Shown in pieces: positions 33,576-46,189 of a stretch of 64,000 nucleotides of DNA. A program made the translations under genes and the position numbers. Origin of the DNA: Ancistrus triradiatus (taxonomy: Eukaryota; Chordata; Actinopteri; Siluriformes; Loricariidae); assembly GCA_025084515.1 (NCBI GenBank), contig JAJAGP010000338.1:170054-234053 (forward strand), written 5' to 3'. Position 1 is the first letter of the stretch, and each line of letters begins with the position of its first letter. Under the pieces are notes generated by a model. That model had not been told where the DNA came from. It worked only from the letters and a program-made list of their open reading frames with translations, and did no database searches.

Positions 33576-34764
33576 CAAGTGTTTGCCCCCTTCCTGATTT
33601 CCTATTTTTTGCATGTTTGTCACACTTAAGTGTTTTGGAACATCAGAATATTAGTCAAAGACAACATAAGGAAACACAAAATGCAGTTGTCCACAAATGG
33701 AGAAGACATGGAACAGTGGTGAACCTTCCCAGGAGTGGCCGGCTGGCCAAAATTACCCCAAGAGCGCAGCGACGACTCATCCAAGAGGTCACAAAAGACC
33801 CCACAACAACATCCAAAGAACTGCAGGCCTCACTTGCCTCAGTTAAGGTCAGTGTTCATGCCTCCACCATAAGAAAGAGACTGAGCAAAAATGGCCTGCA
33901 TGGCAGAGCTCAAAGACAAAAACCACTGCTGACCAAAAAGAACATTAAAACTCGTCTCAATTTTTCCAGAACACATCTTGATGATCCCCAAGACTTTTGG
34001 GAAAATATTCTGTGGACTGACGAGACAAAAGATGGTGTAAAACTACATCTGGTGTAAAGGTAACACAGCATTTCAGAAAAAGAACATTATAGCAGCAGTA
34101 AAACATATGGTGGTGGTGGTGGTAGTGTGATGATCTGGGGCTGTTTTGCTGCTTCAGGACCTGGAAGACTTGCTGTGATAAATGGAACTATGAATTCTGC
34201 TGTCTACCAAAAAATCCTGAAGGAGAATGTCCAGCCATCTGTTCGTGACCTCAAGCTGAAATGAACTTGGGTTCTGCAGCAGGACAATGATCCAAAACAC
34301 AGCAGAAAACAAAATGAAGACTTTGGAGTGGCCTAGTCAAAGTCCTGACCTGAATCCTATTGAGATGCTGTGGCATGACCTTAAAAAGGCCGTTCATGCT
34401 CAAAGGCCCTCCAGTCTGGCTGAATTACAACAATTCTGCAAAGATGAGTGGCCAAACTTCCTCCACACCGCTGTACAAGACTCACTGCAAGTTCTCACAA
34501 ACGCTTGGTTGCAGTTGTTGCTGCTAAGGACGGCCCAACCAGTTATTAGGTTTAGAGGGCAATCACTTTTTCACACAGGGCCATGTAGGTTTGGATTTTT
34601 TTTTCTCCCTAATAAACACCTTCATTTAAAACTGAATTTTGTGTTCACTTGTGTTGTCTTTGACTAATATTTAAATTGGTCTGATGTTCTGAAACACTTA
34701 AGTGTGACAAACATGCAAAAATATAGGAAATCAGGAAGGGGGCAAACACTTTTTCACACCACCG
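33576..34764 (+). mobile_element. Tc1-like element, family A copy 3
   Basis: The left outer repeat is cut to AAGTGTTTGCCCCC. The right terminus ACTTTTTCACACCACCG is followed by TA. The inner right repeat is long (CTGATGTTCTGAAACACTTA), matching the left block CACTTAAGTGTTTTGGAACA in inverted form. A deletion near 33687 joins the left repeat directly to codon 40 or so of the transposase. Confidence 0.9.
33687..34545 (+). pseudogene. Tc1-like transposase pseudogene, family A, N-terminus missing
   Basis: The reading frame resumes at VHKWRRHGTVVNLPRSG and continues through the second half of the DNA-binding domain (TKDPTTTSKELQASLAS, STIRKRLSKNGLHG) to the first catalytic aspartate at 34019-34021 (ILWTDETK). 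About 30 bases are missing directly after, which breaks the frame. Later pieces include CFAASGPGRLAVINGT and, in the frame from 34287, KMKTLEWP, then SPDLNPIEMLWHDLKKAVH with the third acid. The segment around the second aspartate carries a TGA and a short deletion. Confidence 0.88.
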
Positions 34765-36229
34765 TATATATACACAGCAGGTGTGTGATTTCTGGCATCT
34801 TCTTTCTAAGGAAACAAAGTGTCTAAATTTATATTTTACAAGTTCACAAATCCATACAAAGAAACTCATAATTTATAATTGATGGATTAAAAGCTTTGTG
34901 TCACTATTTGTAATTACTAGAATTCCCACTGTTATTACTTTGTTGCTAATGATTGATACTGAGAGAATGATTTAGCCAGGGTAAAAACAAACTCACATTT
35001 TACTTACAAGTTCACAGTAGTGTGTTATTTTTCTGATTGTACTGCATTATAAATTCATTTTATCATTACATCACCTTAATGCAGTCGTTTAAGAAGCTGG
35101 GATTTTGCATTTTTTATTAAGTAAAGTTTTACACTACAATCTTAAATTACATAAGTGACATAATGCTGAATATGTCAAATATACATTTGGAGTTTAGCCA
35201 TGTAAAATGAGTTAAAATTAGTAAACATACTGTGCCATAACACATTGTTCAGTGGAAAAGTGCCATAAAAAAGAGTGGAAGAAGAACTTTATAAGTGGAA
35301 CAGCAATAGAAATTCATTAGAACTGAAAGTGGTAGATTAAAATAGTTGGGAGCTCAGAAATTCCTTAATTAAAATTGAGACCCTATAATAGTGTCTCTGT
35401 AATTATTTAGTCAAGGATCATTCCAAAAGGTCAGAGGTAAGCTGGGAGGCTTTTATGACAACCAATCCGATAACTAATAAAAAGCACAGATATCAGTCAT
35501 TAGTGGTCACTGGGTTTGGCTCTGGAATGAAGCCGGAGTCACGACACCATCTCAGTTATCTGTCAATGGAATCAGCTTGAGCAGACAGCAAGGGGTCTGG
35601 GTTCAATCGGCACTCATTAAAATCCAATACAAAACAATTACTGTATCATGAACCTGATTTAGCGCTAAATGGCTTTTTAAATGGATGAAATTACAAAGGT
35701 GGAAGTCTATATTTCTGTGTATTTTTAAATAGACAATGAGAAAATTGGTTCCAGAAAATGATACAATTTAAATTCATTTACTCAGCAATATCCTGGTGTA
35801 CTTTACATACATGTGCTCATAAGAGATTTAAACGACATTTATGCGTCACCATTTTTTGATTTATTTAAGTTTGTTTCCTCAAAGAAACTGACCCACCGTG
35901 CTTAAACCTTAAACCCTACATACACAGACCATAAGTAAAGTCATGCATTGCAAATAAAAAAAAAAAACATAAATTATAGCTTTTATCCCTTTCTCTTGGG
36001 TTCCCTTTATAGCTTTTTCCCTTTTTTCATTTTGGCTCCTTTTCTCTTTTCAAGACACCTAAAGATTTAGCTCAAATGAAAGCTTATTAAATATCTTTTA
36101 AAAGTAATTTTCGGTACAGATTTTTTTTCCAGTGAGTGCGTTATCTTAATTTTATTTAAAGTGAAAATTGTGTTTTGACAAACTCAGAGCACCTCAGAGA
36201 AGACAAAGCCAGTGATGTTTGGCACCCCC
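34765..36229. other. Unique AT-rich DNA
   Basis: Nothing recognised. No repeat family was seen, which is unusual for this window. Confidence 0.35.
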
Positions 36230-36590
36230 TAGGGGGGGACCATGGAGTAAGTCAACAATTAGTCAATCCATCAGAATGGAAGAATGAATGGAAGGATGGA
36301 TGAGGAACGATACCTAAATGAGGAGGGAATGTAAGGAAGAAAGGAAGGGAGGAAGCAAAGAATCAAAGAAAGAATGGGATGAACATCATTCAGTCATTCT
36401 GTTGGTCAGTCAAGATGGAGGGAAAGGTGGATAAGCAGGGTAGATGGGAAGGAGAAGTTGTGGACAGGAGGAAAATGGAAGGAAGAATGTCAATCAGTCA
36501 ATCCATAATAAGTCCGTCTGTTAGTCCATCAGTCAATCAGATGGAAGAAATGAAGAAAGTAAGAAAATACTGATGGGAGGGAGAATGCTG
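36230..36590 (+). repeat. Purine-rich degenerate tandem region
   Basis: Blocks of GGAAGGA/GATGGAAG alternate with (A)GTCAATCA/CCATCAGT themes. The plus strand is nearly free of long pyrimidine runs except in the GTCAATC parts. It resembles a decayed compound minisatellite. Confidence 0.5.
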
Positions 36591-37559
36591 ATATTCAGGA
36601 GACTTGTGTTTACGCTAATATAGGGATCTAACGCATGCTAAATGTAGCATCCCGGTAATATGGAAGTGCTGCAGTGAAACGTAGCTGATGCCTCATAAAT
36701 TTTCATTAACTTCACCGAAGTGCAGCAACAGCATGGCTTATTATTTATAAATTCCAACAGAAACACACATGAACAGTAAACTTAAGCCTTATCGTGGATG
36801 GTGCCATTTTTGTTCAAAGGCACAAAGCCGTAAGAAAAAAAAAGAGAATGAATCATTTGGTCTGATCAAATGACTCACTTCCTAAATTAAATGACAGAGA
36901 GTACAGAGGTTCACCTCTGTGTAATAAGGTCAAATAAAAGCCCCAAATAGAAAGGGAAGGCACGCTCACAGATTACTCAGCGGAGCACAAATAGACGCTG
37001 AAACACAAAAGCTGTTATCCATAATAAGTCACGCATTCCATTAAATCGTACTTATGACACTGAATTCCATCAACACCGTTCATTTTCTGTTCAGTGGCCC
37101 CTCAGACTGAAAAGCAGCTCCATCACGATCCGGCACCCAAACGCCTCAGACCTTATGAAAGGTCTTCAAAATCCACTCAAGCATGACTTTCCCGCGGGGG
37201 ACCCAGTGTCCTAGCACAGAATGAGATCATTAAAATAATCAAACTACAGCAGCAGAAGAAATGAATTACCAGGACGTTTCTTAAATAAGTACGTCTTTAG
37301 TCTGACGCAGAAGGGACGAGGGCGCTTCGGGTTTAACACATGAGCAAAGCCGAAGAGGAGTAACGGAAAATTACTAGGACATTTTATTTAAGTAGCGCTA
37401 CACTGTGGAAAATGTGTTTGGGAGGTGCACAGAGGTCTGAGTGACTACTGCACAAAGGTTACATGTTGAACTGAAATGACGTGCTTCCTAGAGAAGTTTG
37501 TTTTTAACATTGCATCAACACAATGGCTATTCATGACTGGAGCAAGGTTACATCGATAC
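36591..37559. other. Unique DNA, repeat-poor
   Basis: No gene or known repeat. Confidence 0.35.
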
Positions 37560-37627
37560 CAGCTGGGCCAATTTAGAGCGACCAATTAACCCAACACTTG
37601 TATTTAGAATGTGGGAGGAAGCTTTTC
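37560..37627 (-). mobile_element. SINE fragment, minus strand
   Basis: AATTTAGAGCGACCAATTAA with AATGTGGGAGGAAGC is the reverse of the DANA-like SINE body. Confidence 0.5.
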
Positions 37628-37855
37628 CTTAAGTAAATTCACAAAGCAATAACTGTACTTTTACTGCGTTCCTATTCATTTCATTGTCTTCTGTTTGTAG
37701 TTCTGCACTAGTGTTTGTGAACTGTAAGGTGGTTCACAGCTTTATAATGCTTTGTTGCAGTTAGACTTCGGGTTGAGACTTTATGTTTATGCTTTCACAA
37801 GTTAGATCAGCTACTGTAGAATGCACCAAACTGCTTTTGCCTCAGTGGCTATATA

Positions 37856-39382
37856 CAGTGGTGCTTGAAAGTTTGAGAACCCTTTAGAATTTTCTATATT
37901 TCTGCATAAATATGACCTAAAACATCATCAGATTTTCACACAAGCCCTAAAAGTAGATAAAGAGAAACCAGTTAAACAAATGAGTAAAAATATTATACTT
38001 GGTCATTTATTTATTGAGGAAAATGATCCAATATTACATATTAGTGAGTGGCAAAAGTATGTGAACCTCTAGGATTAGCAGTTAATTTAAAGGTGAAATT
38101 AGGGTCAGGTGTTTTCAATCAATGGGATGCCAATCAGGTGTGAGTGGGCACCCTGTTTTATTTAAAGAACAGGGATCTATCAAAGTCTGCTCTTCACAAC
38201 ACACATTTGTGGAAGTGTATGATGGTACGAAGAAAATAAAATTTCTGAGGAGTTGCTGATGCTCATCAGGCTGGAAAAGGTTACAAAACCATCTCTAAAG
38301 AGTTTGGACTCCACCAATCCACAGTCAGACAGACTGTGTACAAATGGAGGAAATTCAAGACCATTGTTACCCTCCCCCAGGAGTGGGTCGACCAACAAAG
38401 ATCACTCCAAGAGCAAGGCGTGTAATAGTTGATGATGTCACAAAGGACCCCAGGGTAAACTTTCTAAGCAACTGAAGGCCTCTCTCACATTGGCTAATGT
38501 TAATGTTCATGAGGGCCACGGTTTCAAGAAGAAAGCCACTGTTCTCCAAAAACAACATTGCTGCTCGTCTGCAGTTTGCTAAAGATCACATGGACGAGCC
38601 AGAAGGCTATTGGAAGAAATGTTTTGTGGGACGGATGAGACCAAAATAGAACTTTTTGTTTAAAAACAATAGCGTTATGTTTGGAGTAAGGAAAACACTG
38701 CATTCCAGCATAAGACCTTATCCCATCTGTGAAACATGGTGGTGGTAGTATCATGGTTTGGGCCTGTTTTTGCTGCATCTGGGCCAGGACGGCTTGCCAT
38801 CATTGATGGAACAATGAATTCTGAATTATATCAGAGAATTCTAAAGGAAAATGTCAGGACATCTGTCCATGAACTGAACCTCAAGAGACGGTGGGTCATG
38901 CAGCAAGACAGCGACCCTAAGCACACAAGCCGTTCTACCAAAGAATGGTTACAGAAGAATAAAGTTCATGTTTTGGAATGGCCAAGTCAAAGTCCTGACC
39001 TTAATCCAATGGAAATGTTGTGGAAGGACCTGAAGTGAGCAGCTAATGTGAGGAAACCCACCAACATCCCAGAGCTGAAGCTGTTCTGTACGGAGGAATG
39101 GGCTAAAATTCCTCCAAGCCGGTGTGCAGGGGGGTCACACGGGGGGTCACACCAGATACTGAAAGCAAAGGTTGACATACGTTTGCCACTCACTAATATG
39201 TAATATTGGATCATTTTCCTCAATAAATAAATGACCAAGTATAATATTTTTGTCTCATTTGTTTAACTGGTTTCTCGTTATCTACTTTTAGGACTTGTGT
39301 GAAAATCTGAGGATGTTTTAGGTCATATTTATGCAGAAATATAGAAAATTCTAAAGGGTTCACAAACTTTCAAGCACCACTG
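37856..39382 (+). mobile_element. Tc1-like element, family B copy 4, both termini present
   Basis: It runs from CAGTGGTGCTTGAAAGTTTG to CTTTCAAGCACCACTG, flanked by TA at 37854-37855 and 39383-39384. Length is 1527 bp. Both long terminal repeats are well preserved. With the copy at 8.65 kb it is one of two family B members in the window retaining both tips. Confidence 0.94.
38222..39165 (+). pseudogene. Tc1-like transposase pseudogene, family B
   Basis: The start ATGGTACGAAG replaces the ATGGCACGAAC of sister copies. The first half is broken by small insertions and deletions, with a larger gap near 38515 in the DNA-binding domain. The stretch 38736-39038 is open for 100 codons and holds CFAASGPG-like FAASGPGRLAIIDGTMNS, the second catalytic aspartate in QQDSDPKHTS (codon at 38907), and the glutamate in LNPMEMLWKDLK. 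It stops at TGA where copies at 1.9 and 8.6 kb have CGA, a change typical of methylated CpG decay. The remaining C-terminal part continues past that stop. Confidence 0.88.
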
Positions 39383-39464
39383 TAATTTCACTTTATATTC
39401 ACTTATTTCATGCCTTCTTGCTTAATCATGCTTTTAATAATTAATTACTATAAACATTAAAAAC

Positions 39465-39585
39465 AATCATTTTGGGGTTCAGGAACGGATTAGTCCTAAT
39501 TACATTACTTCTTATGGGGAAATTTGATTCCAGCTTCGAACAGCCTTCTGGAAGTTTAAATCCTGAGGTTCCTAATGCTACAAAA
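39465..39585. mobile_element. Fragment of a mariner-like non-autonomous element
   Basis: GGAACGGATTAGTCCTAATT and GGGGAAATTTGATTCCAGCT resemble the inner part of the short elements whose tip appears at 29.7 kb. The tip itself is partly visible as ATCCTGAGGTTCC. Confidence 0.45.
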
Positions 39586-39589
39586 AAGT

Positions 39590-40345
39590 ATTTGGACACT
39601 TGAGCCTGTTCTGGTTGTCCATAGTTAAAGTAAGGAACTACACATTTGAAGGTTACTGACTACATATATCCATCATAAATTGTGTCGTTTTGAGAAAGTT
39701 TTGAGAAAACCTGTGGAAGATCTGCAAGAAAAAACAAATCTCCCTTTTCTACAGTTGGATATATTGCACAAAAAGGACAAAGGTGGACCAAGAAAAATGA
39801 CCAAGAGACTGGACAGGAAAACTGGAGTAAAATCACGAAAAACAGGTTAGAAACAGCAGCAAGGATGGCTTCCAACATTAAGGAGAACAAACAGACAATT
39901 TGGTGCACAAACTATTTGTAACAGGACCAGCGAGCACGGGTACAGGATGGGAGTAATGTGGCGGAAACCATTCATCAGCCTCAAGATTAAGAAACCAAGG
40001 GTGGAATTAGCAAAAGAACATTTACAGAAAGGCAGCAGCATCTGGAGAACCATCTTATTTTCAGATGACTCCAAATTTAAGTTTGTGTGCTGAAAATAAA
40101 CCAAACAGTACTAACAGGTCTTTATAAAAGAGAGGTGCAAATGTTAAAGTCTGGGGCTGTTTTTTGCTACACTGGTGTTGGTGAGCTGAAGTGTGGAGAG
40201 GCATTTTGATCCAAAGTATGTCAGCCACTTTTTGGAAGAAGCCTTTGCCAGAAGGAATCTGAAGTAGATTAGCCCTGACCTGAACCCTGTAGAGCATTAA
40301 TGGATGGAATGGAGAAGAAAAGTGCAGATTGTGGACGCTGTAGTT
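39590..40345 (+). mobile_element. Tc1-like relic, family E
   Basis: The decayed frame encodes SDDSKFKFVC (first catalytic block; SDESKF in related enzymes) near 40060. It is followed by VKVWGCF near 40148 and PEPCRALMDG near 40280, a damaged form of the SPDLNPIEHLWD block. Stops and shifts are frequent. It is clearly older than families A and B and I found no terminal repeats. Confidence 0.6.
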
Positions 40346-40404
40346 TCAATGAACAGTAAGTTTGTTGGTTGAAAATTGGAGGAAAAAAGTTCGGACTTGC
40401 GTAC

Positions 40405-40545
40405 TTCCTAAGTCTGGGCTGTTGGGTCCTTGAGCAAGACCCTTAACCCACAATTTCTTGGATTGTAAGATTGAATCAATTGTAAGTCGCTCTAGATAAG
40501 GGTGTCTGCTAAATGCTGTAAATATAAATATAATATAATACATTA
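40405..40545 (+). mobile_element. tRNA-derived SINE, 3' part
   Basis: CTGTTGGGTCCTTGAGCAAG, ACCCTTAACCCACAATTTCT, then GTAAGTCGCTCTAGATAAGG and a (AATATA)-like tail match the SINE copies at 46.6-47.25 kb. The tRNA head is missing. Confidence 0.75.
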
Positions 40546-41424
40546 CACTGGTAATCGTTCTACTTATTAAAAGCCTCCCAATTAATTATGCTAAATGCAA
40601 ATGTTTTTCATTAGATCAGTTAAGTTATGAACACACCATCAGTTACAGATGGCTCTGTGAAGATTAGACTTGATTTTTATTTTGCTTAATGAAGCTAATC
40701 ATGCCTCCCTCTCTCTCTCTCTCTCTCTACTTTTTATTAATTGGATTATGATTACAGCATACTATAATGTTTATTCTAAGCCAAAACTCCACATTGCTCA
40801 CAAAAGATAAAAGAAATACAGTATCTTTATTGGTTAAAAATCTTTAATGAGATTAAAATGTATGATACTCTGAGAAAATGGGTCATGAGCAAAGAACATA
40901 GACCTTCCACTAAAACAAAGTGGACAGCAAGAAGAGACAGACCATCAGACAAAATCTGACCACTACCATTATGCAAAACTATAGCTTATAAAGACGTCTA
41001 ACTTCTAAACAAGATTAAGAACAAGAGCTGGAGAAAAGCAAAGCACGTAACCTGATAGCATACTGGAGGAGGGAAAAGTGTGAACAAACGTCTTATTCTC
41101 CAGCACCAAGCAGTCGGTGTCATCGCTCCGAGCCCCATGTTTTTCCCAAAGTTTCAGCAGATGTTGTTAGACATTAATCATGTTGAGGCCTAATGAATAC
41201 TCCGAGGTCCTCATCTTACTTAGTATTGCAAATCTGCACCTGGTGTAGGTCACCTTTAAGAGCAGACGAGTTGTACAGACCCACCCAAAACAAACTGTCA
41301 CTCAGACAGACTGTCCATGATTAAGTAAGGCTCACTGGGTCAGAAAATATTTTCGAGGAGAGAAGGAGGGATTACTTGGATTACTTTTTGTGTGAGTAAC
41401 TCTTGTCTGTGTGTATGATGTTCT
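40546..41424. other. Unique DNA
   Basis: No gene. A (CT)n run lies at 40710-40729. Confidence 0.35.
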
Positions 41425-41632
41425 GCTGCTTATATGTAACAAGCTGTAAATGGTGTGTGCAAGTGTATGTACCTGTCCTATTGTAAGTAGTACTTCTTTG
41501 TTTGTCCCCACTACCTGTATATTCTCTCTAACCTATAACTATACAAACTGGTTCACACTCGCTCGCTGAGTCTCTGTTTCATCTGATCTTCTGTGTTGTT
41601 CCTAATACTCTCCATCAGTCTGTTTGTTGACA
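41425..41632. repeat. Unidentified dispersed repeat, copy 2
   Basis: Same orientation as the copy at 14168-14382. It lacks a few bases around TCATCTGATCTTC relative to TCATCTGGCTGATCTTC. Confidence 0.75.
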
Positions 41633-42092
41633 TGCACTTAATAATCGGATCATAGTCGGATTTCTGCAGTTATCTGATTATCCACATGTTCATGTATACA
41701 GAAATCAGATTAAGAAATCCGATAAAGAGAGCTGGATTTCACAGCAGTAATCGAAGTACTTGTAGCATGTTTACCAGTAATCCGTAATATAATCGGATAA
41801 TAATAATATAATCTGTGTTTTCAGGCTGCGCATGTGCACGAGCCTTCCTCTACGGTTGCCAGGTCCGCATATTCTAAAGACTTTTCTGTATTTGGCCTCT
41901 TTTTCCATTTACTTTTTTTTCTGGCTGGATCTGGCAACCCCGGAATTAAACACGCAGGAATTAAAGGCAGCGAAACGACTGTCGAACACTTTGTGGAGAC
42001 TCTGAAATGCACGATATAGATGAGAAGAAGTTTATGTCACATATTTCTACGATGATTTTCTGCAGCTATCAGATTAAGTGCATGTAAACACA
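41633..42092. mobile_element. Short element with inverted ends
   Basis: The left end CATGCACTTAATAATCGG with TTCTGCAGTTATCTGATTAT matches the reverse complement of the right end, CATGCACTTAATCTGATAGC with TGCAG. Repeated AATCGGAT/AATCCGAT themes lie between. No coding capacity; superfamily not assigned, and no clear target duplication was seen. Confidence 0.6.
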
Positions 42093-42576
42093 CAATGAAT
42101 TGTTGGTGTCCGAGAAACAAGAGTATGAGGTCCATCATACAGTATAATCCTCTTCAAGTTTTTTGGCTTCACCCTGCACAGGGTCGTAAGGGTACATTAC
42201 GCTATTTTTTTTAGCATTATTGTGAAGTTCCAAGAATTACAAAAGGTTTAGCATGTGCATAAGAGTTTAGGCTTAGGTTGAAGTCACTGTTTTGTGAAAT
42301 TATGAATGAGGAAGCGGGATGTCTGTAGAATTGATATCTGTGGAACTCACAGCCGATAAAGAGAAGAATAGAAAAGAACATGAGGCTGAGATCTGTAACC
42401 TGTATGCAGTCTGGACAGCAGAACAAAGCAGAGGAAGAGGACGGAAAAGGAAATTCACATTTAGTCTAATGAGACGGGCATTGAGATGCAAAATCGTGCA
42501 CATTTTTCACTGTCTGAAAGTCTGGAAAAGTGTGTAAAGTTAAAAAGAAGTGAGATATGGTTGAAAAGGGATATGG
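42093..42576. other. Unique DNA
   Basis: Nothing recognised. Confidence 0.35.
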
Positions 42577-42578
42577 TA

Positions 42579-42658
<80 letters not shown>

Positions 42659-42673
42659 GTGTGTGTGTGTGTT
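42577..42673. repeat. (GT)n-(TA)n-(GT)n microsatellite
   Basis: A TA run of about 60 bases is flanked on each side by GT dinucleotides. The open frames that cross it consist of alternating Ile-Tyr and are artefacts. Confidence 0.97.
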
Positions 42674-43494
42674 TGGTTTGAAGCACCAGGAGGTATTCCG
42701 TAATGAGCAGGGTGGTGGATCCTTCTTTGTCTCCTGCAGTCGAACGCAGCACAGCAAGCAGATTACTTGATAGTGTTGTCATTATCACCGCTAACAATGT
42801 TTTCTATTGATTCCTCCACGGTAGCATTTACACCCATCCGTCTTCCCTCATTCCGCAGAAAACAACATAAATAGAAGGAGCAGGGGCGATGAACTTCTCG
42901 GTGCACCGATAATTTCATAAGCTTTTTGAGAGAAATTATGCTAATAGGTTATAGCCTTCAGCAATTGTATAACGCTTTCAGCTCCGTACGCAGCATGAGA
43001 GAAGTGAAGTTATTACAAAGGGTTTGCTGTAATAACCGCCTAGTTTCATACCTTCGCGCTCCCCGCTGTGCCTAGCCGTACTTATCGTCTAATTTTGGTT
43101 TGTAACAATGTTAGTATTTATTAAAACATTTCCCTAATCATACAGTATTAGTTAGTGTGGTGGTTGGTGCAGGGCCAGAATCGTATGACTATACACACAA
43201 AATCCACTGTATATCATTCCCTGTCAAAATCCTTATCGTTTGCCACATGAAAAGTACCTATCCCTTTTCTAGCTGTATTTACACATTATAAACCCTCAAC
43301 AATTAAGTGAAGACATTATAAACATGCCCATGTACAACCAATCTAGATCTCTCTCCCACCACTTACCATCAGCTGTAATGAATAACTGAAAGGTGCTTCC
43401 AGAAGGGCTCTGATAATGTTATGGAAAGTTAAGAGAAAGATACGACAAGATTTTGGATGTTTTAATTTTATTCAGATTGCCTTTATTGAGATTA
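42674..43494. other. Unique DNA
   Basis: No gene or known repeat. The part around 42800-43100 keeps several CpGs. Confidence 0.35.
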
Positions 43495-44040
43495 TTCCGT
43501 AATAACATTATGTCTGTTCCACCATTTGCCTAAAGTGATCCGTCCCTTCAAACTGGATACTGATTAAGGAAGCTACCAAGAGACCAGCTTTCAGGATTTA
43601 CAAGCCTATATGGCTGAGATCGGTAGTTCTGTGCCTGTGGCAACAATCTCACAAGCTTTACACAAAGCTTGGTCTGTATGGCAGGTTGGAAAGTATGAAG
43701 CCTTTTCTTGAGGTATCTCTGATGCCATGTGGTAATAGATCATATGGTCAGACTTTTTGGCAAAAAACAAACACAGGTTACAAGTTTTCTGGATGTAAAG
43801 GACCCTTTACCCAAATTCTATGCAAACATATCAGACTTAAGTCTGGGTTTGCTTCCGTATGAACAACCTTTCAAAACTTTATCCAAAATTGTTCACTCAG
43901 CCACATTTTCAGCGATAATGTACTAAGACAGTCGATGTGAGGCGATGAACACATTTGAGGCATTTATATTATCAATAATATCCAATAATGTTCATCATCC
44001 AGTCAGCTACTTTTGCATTGGGAATAATAATAAAGTTGGT
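43495..44040 (+). mobile_element. Tc1-like relic, family G
   Basis: GAAGCTACCAAGAGACCAGC with GTGGCAACAATCTCACAAGC, then CTTGGTCTGTATGGCAGGTT, looks like the end of a Tc1 DNA-binding domain (the usual xxxLHxxGLYGR theme). TGCCATGTGGTAATAGATCA with TATGGTCAGACTTTTTGGC is a decayed form of the first catalytic block (WSDETKMELFG). No intact residues or ends. Confidence 0.5.
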
Positions 44041-44719
44041 CAGAAGTATTGACACCCAGAATACACTCAGAGTGCCATAGGATTTCATATTGTTTTATCA
44101 AAAATTGTTGTCAATTTCTCCAACCCATGGTTTGGTAACACTTTGTATGTATGTGGTGTTGGTGTTAGTGTTGGTGTTAGTATGAAGGAAACAATCACAT
44201 GCACAGTTCTAGGTATGCATGGATACTATACCATGCCTACAATAAATTGTGTGAAACATGCATAGAACTACAACACACACACACACCCACACACACAAAC
44301 TGCTGTGAGCCCTGTAGGGAAGAGGCAGGAGCCCTTGTGCTCCACTAAGTGGAAAACTCGATCTTCTTACCTCAGCAACTTCTTACAGGGACGCTCAGTG
44401 GAAGGACATATGTGCTAAAGAGAGCGAGTGGGAGAGAGAGAGAGATTTGAGGATGAGGGTAGGTCTACCACCTATCAAAGGAGTAGGTGTGGAAGTTCCT
44501 GAAGAGTTTATCAATAGTGGTACTGTACCACCCCTGGCAAAAATGATGGACTCACCACACTTAGAGGATGTTCACCCAACGTTATACTTTGGTATCTCAG
44601 ATATGACACCGAACAGTTTTGCTTAACTGAATCTTCTGGCTTTGTGAAATATGCTTCCTCAAACAAATGATATTACATTATAATAATTAGTGGAATATAC
44701 AAATGACATTAAATTATTT
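44041..44719. other. Unique DNA with short simple repeats
   Basis: No gene. Contains a short CA run near 44273-44298 and a GA run near 44432-44444. GTTCTAGGTATGCATGG near 44206 has a nearby inverted partner, CATGCATAGAAC. Confidence 0.35.
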
Positions 44720-45190
44720 TAATGAATGGCATATTTTTTCCAGTTCAAGTAGAGGAAAAAAGTATGGAATAATTCTACGTTGAGGAGGAAATGATGAATC
44801 AACAAATACCAGCACCAGTGTGAAAATGCAAATTAGTCTGCAGTTAGAGCTTAACCAGCTGTTGTGTATCATTTAAAGAAAACATGGCTCCAGCAAGAGA
44901 GGTGTCCACTGAAACAATGGAAAGAATAATAAAGCTAATTCAAGAAGGAAATCCAACACAGAGTGTGGCCAAAGATGTCCAGTCAGCTGTGTCTACAGTT
45001 TGGTGCAAATTCAAACAAAATCGGAAAACCTGGGTAGACCAAGGAAGACATCAAAGGACAGAAAACACAAAAATAGAAAAAGCGCAGTGAAACAAATGAA
45101 AAACAAATGGGCGCAATCAGGAAAAAAAAAGCTAAATGAAATGGTATGTACATATAGAAAAGCCAAACAAATGCCAAAAACACACTGATG
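44720..45190 (+). mobile_element. Tc1-like relic, family D, N-terminal part
   Basis: ATG at 44884 opens a frame starting MAPAREVSTETMERIIKLIQ, followed by QSVAKDVQSAVSTVW, a helix-turn-helix with the family's usual 'V..STVW' recognition helix. In the next frame NLGRPRKTSKDRKHK is the conserved GRPRK linker. The catalytic domain is absent. An AT-rich leader with TTTTTCCAGTTCAAG precedes it. Confidence 0.65.
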
Positions 45191-46189
45191 GGAATGGTAC
45201 TTCCTGTCTTTTATGTGACAGCGCAACATATCTCCTTGTATTTATGACATGAGCAAGTCAGCCAAAGAACAGGCCAGCATACGGTCTTCAGAAAACTTTG
45301 TATTTAACAAAACTTTGTGTCATTACCACTGCTGTGTTACAACAGATAATGTATCTGACAAGGTAATTTAAGAGTTAAGTAGGTTAATTACCTTAATTAT
45401 AAGGATAATAACCTTATTAGATCATGGATGTACCCGTATATGCGAACAGAAAATCGGAAATGAACAGAAACACGCTAAACTGAAATCCAACTGAGCTAAA
45501 CATTCAAATGAAAACTGGAAAACTTGAGTAAGAGGACTGAATAGAGGAGAACATTTCTTTCAGAGCTTTACAGAATTACCAAATGCCTAAGTGGTTTTAG
45601 GTACTGATTATGTAAAACTGACTAACATTTCATAAGAGCATTAAGTCACTTGTCATCTAGACTTCTTTCAACTCATTGTCAACATTTGTGCAATTAGCAT
45701 TTTATGGGCTTCATGAGGCCTCAAATAAGGGTCTCCTTGGAAACAGTGACATTACGTCGTCCGGGCTTTTGTTTTTTTTTTTCCCCGAAAAGATGGTGGA
45801 CTGTGTGATTATGAATGTCAAATGACAATATGCAATGGGAGGACTACTGCCACGCTGCGCCAATCAGACTTATTATAGCGCAATGACAAGTCATAATAGT
45901 GCCAGTCAATGTAGCAGAAAGTAGCAATTCTCCCCGGAGGCACTCTTGCACACGCAGGTTTATATATAGTCCCGTAGTCCAACCCTTATGGAATGTGCAA
46001 TTAGTGAATAATCAAATCATCCTTGTTCTGTGGTCAGATGACAAGCACATATTTAGCTAGTCAGCGATGAGGTGCGAGATGTCCTTCCGACGCCAGAGCA
46101 GCTCGGTTTTGGTGACACGTCGCAAATGAGATTGTCATCTGGCGGACGAGCTGTCAGAGGGTTTTCAGGACTTTGGTTTCAAAGTGTAA
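45191..46189. other. Unique DNA
   Basis: Nothing recognised. The last 300 bp keep more CpG than the rest. Confidence 0.35.

Noticed and set aside
42486..42797. Three overlapping frames of 85-98 codons
   Set aside because: They are translations of the (GT)n-(TA)n repeat (Ile-Tyr runs) and its flanks.
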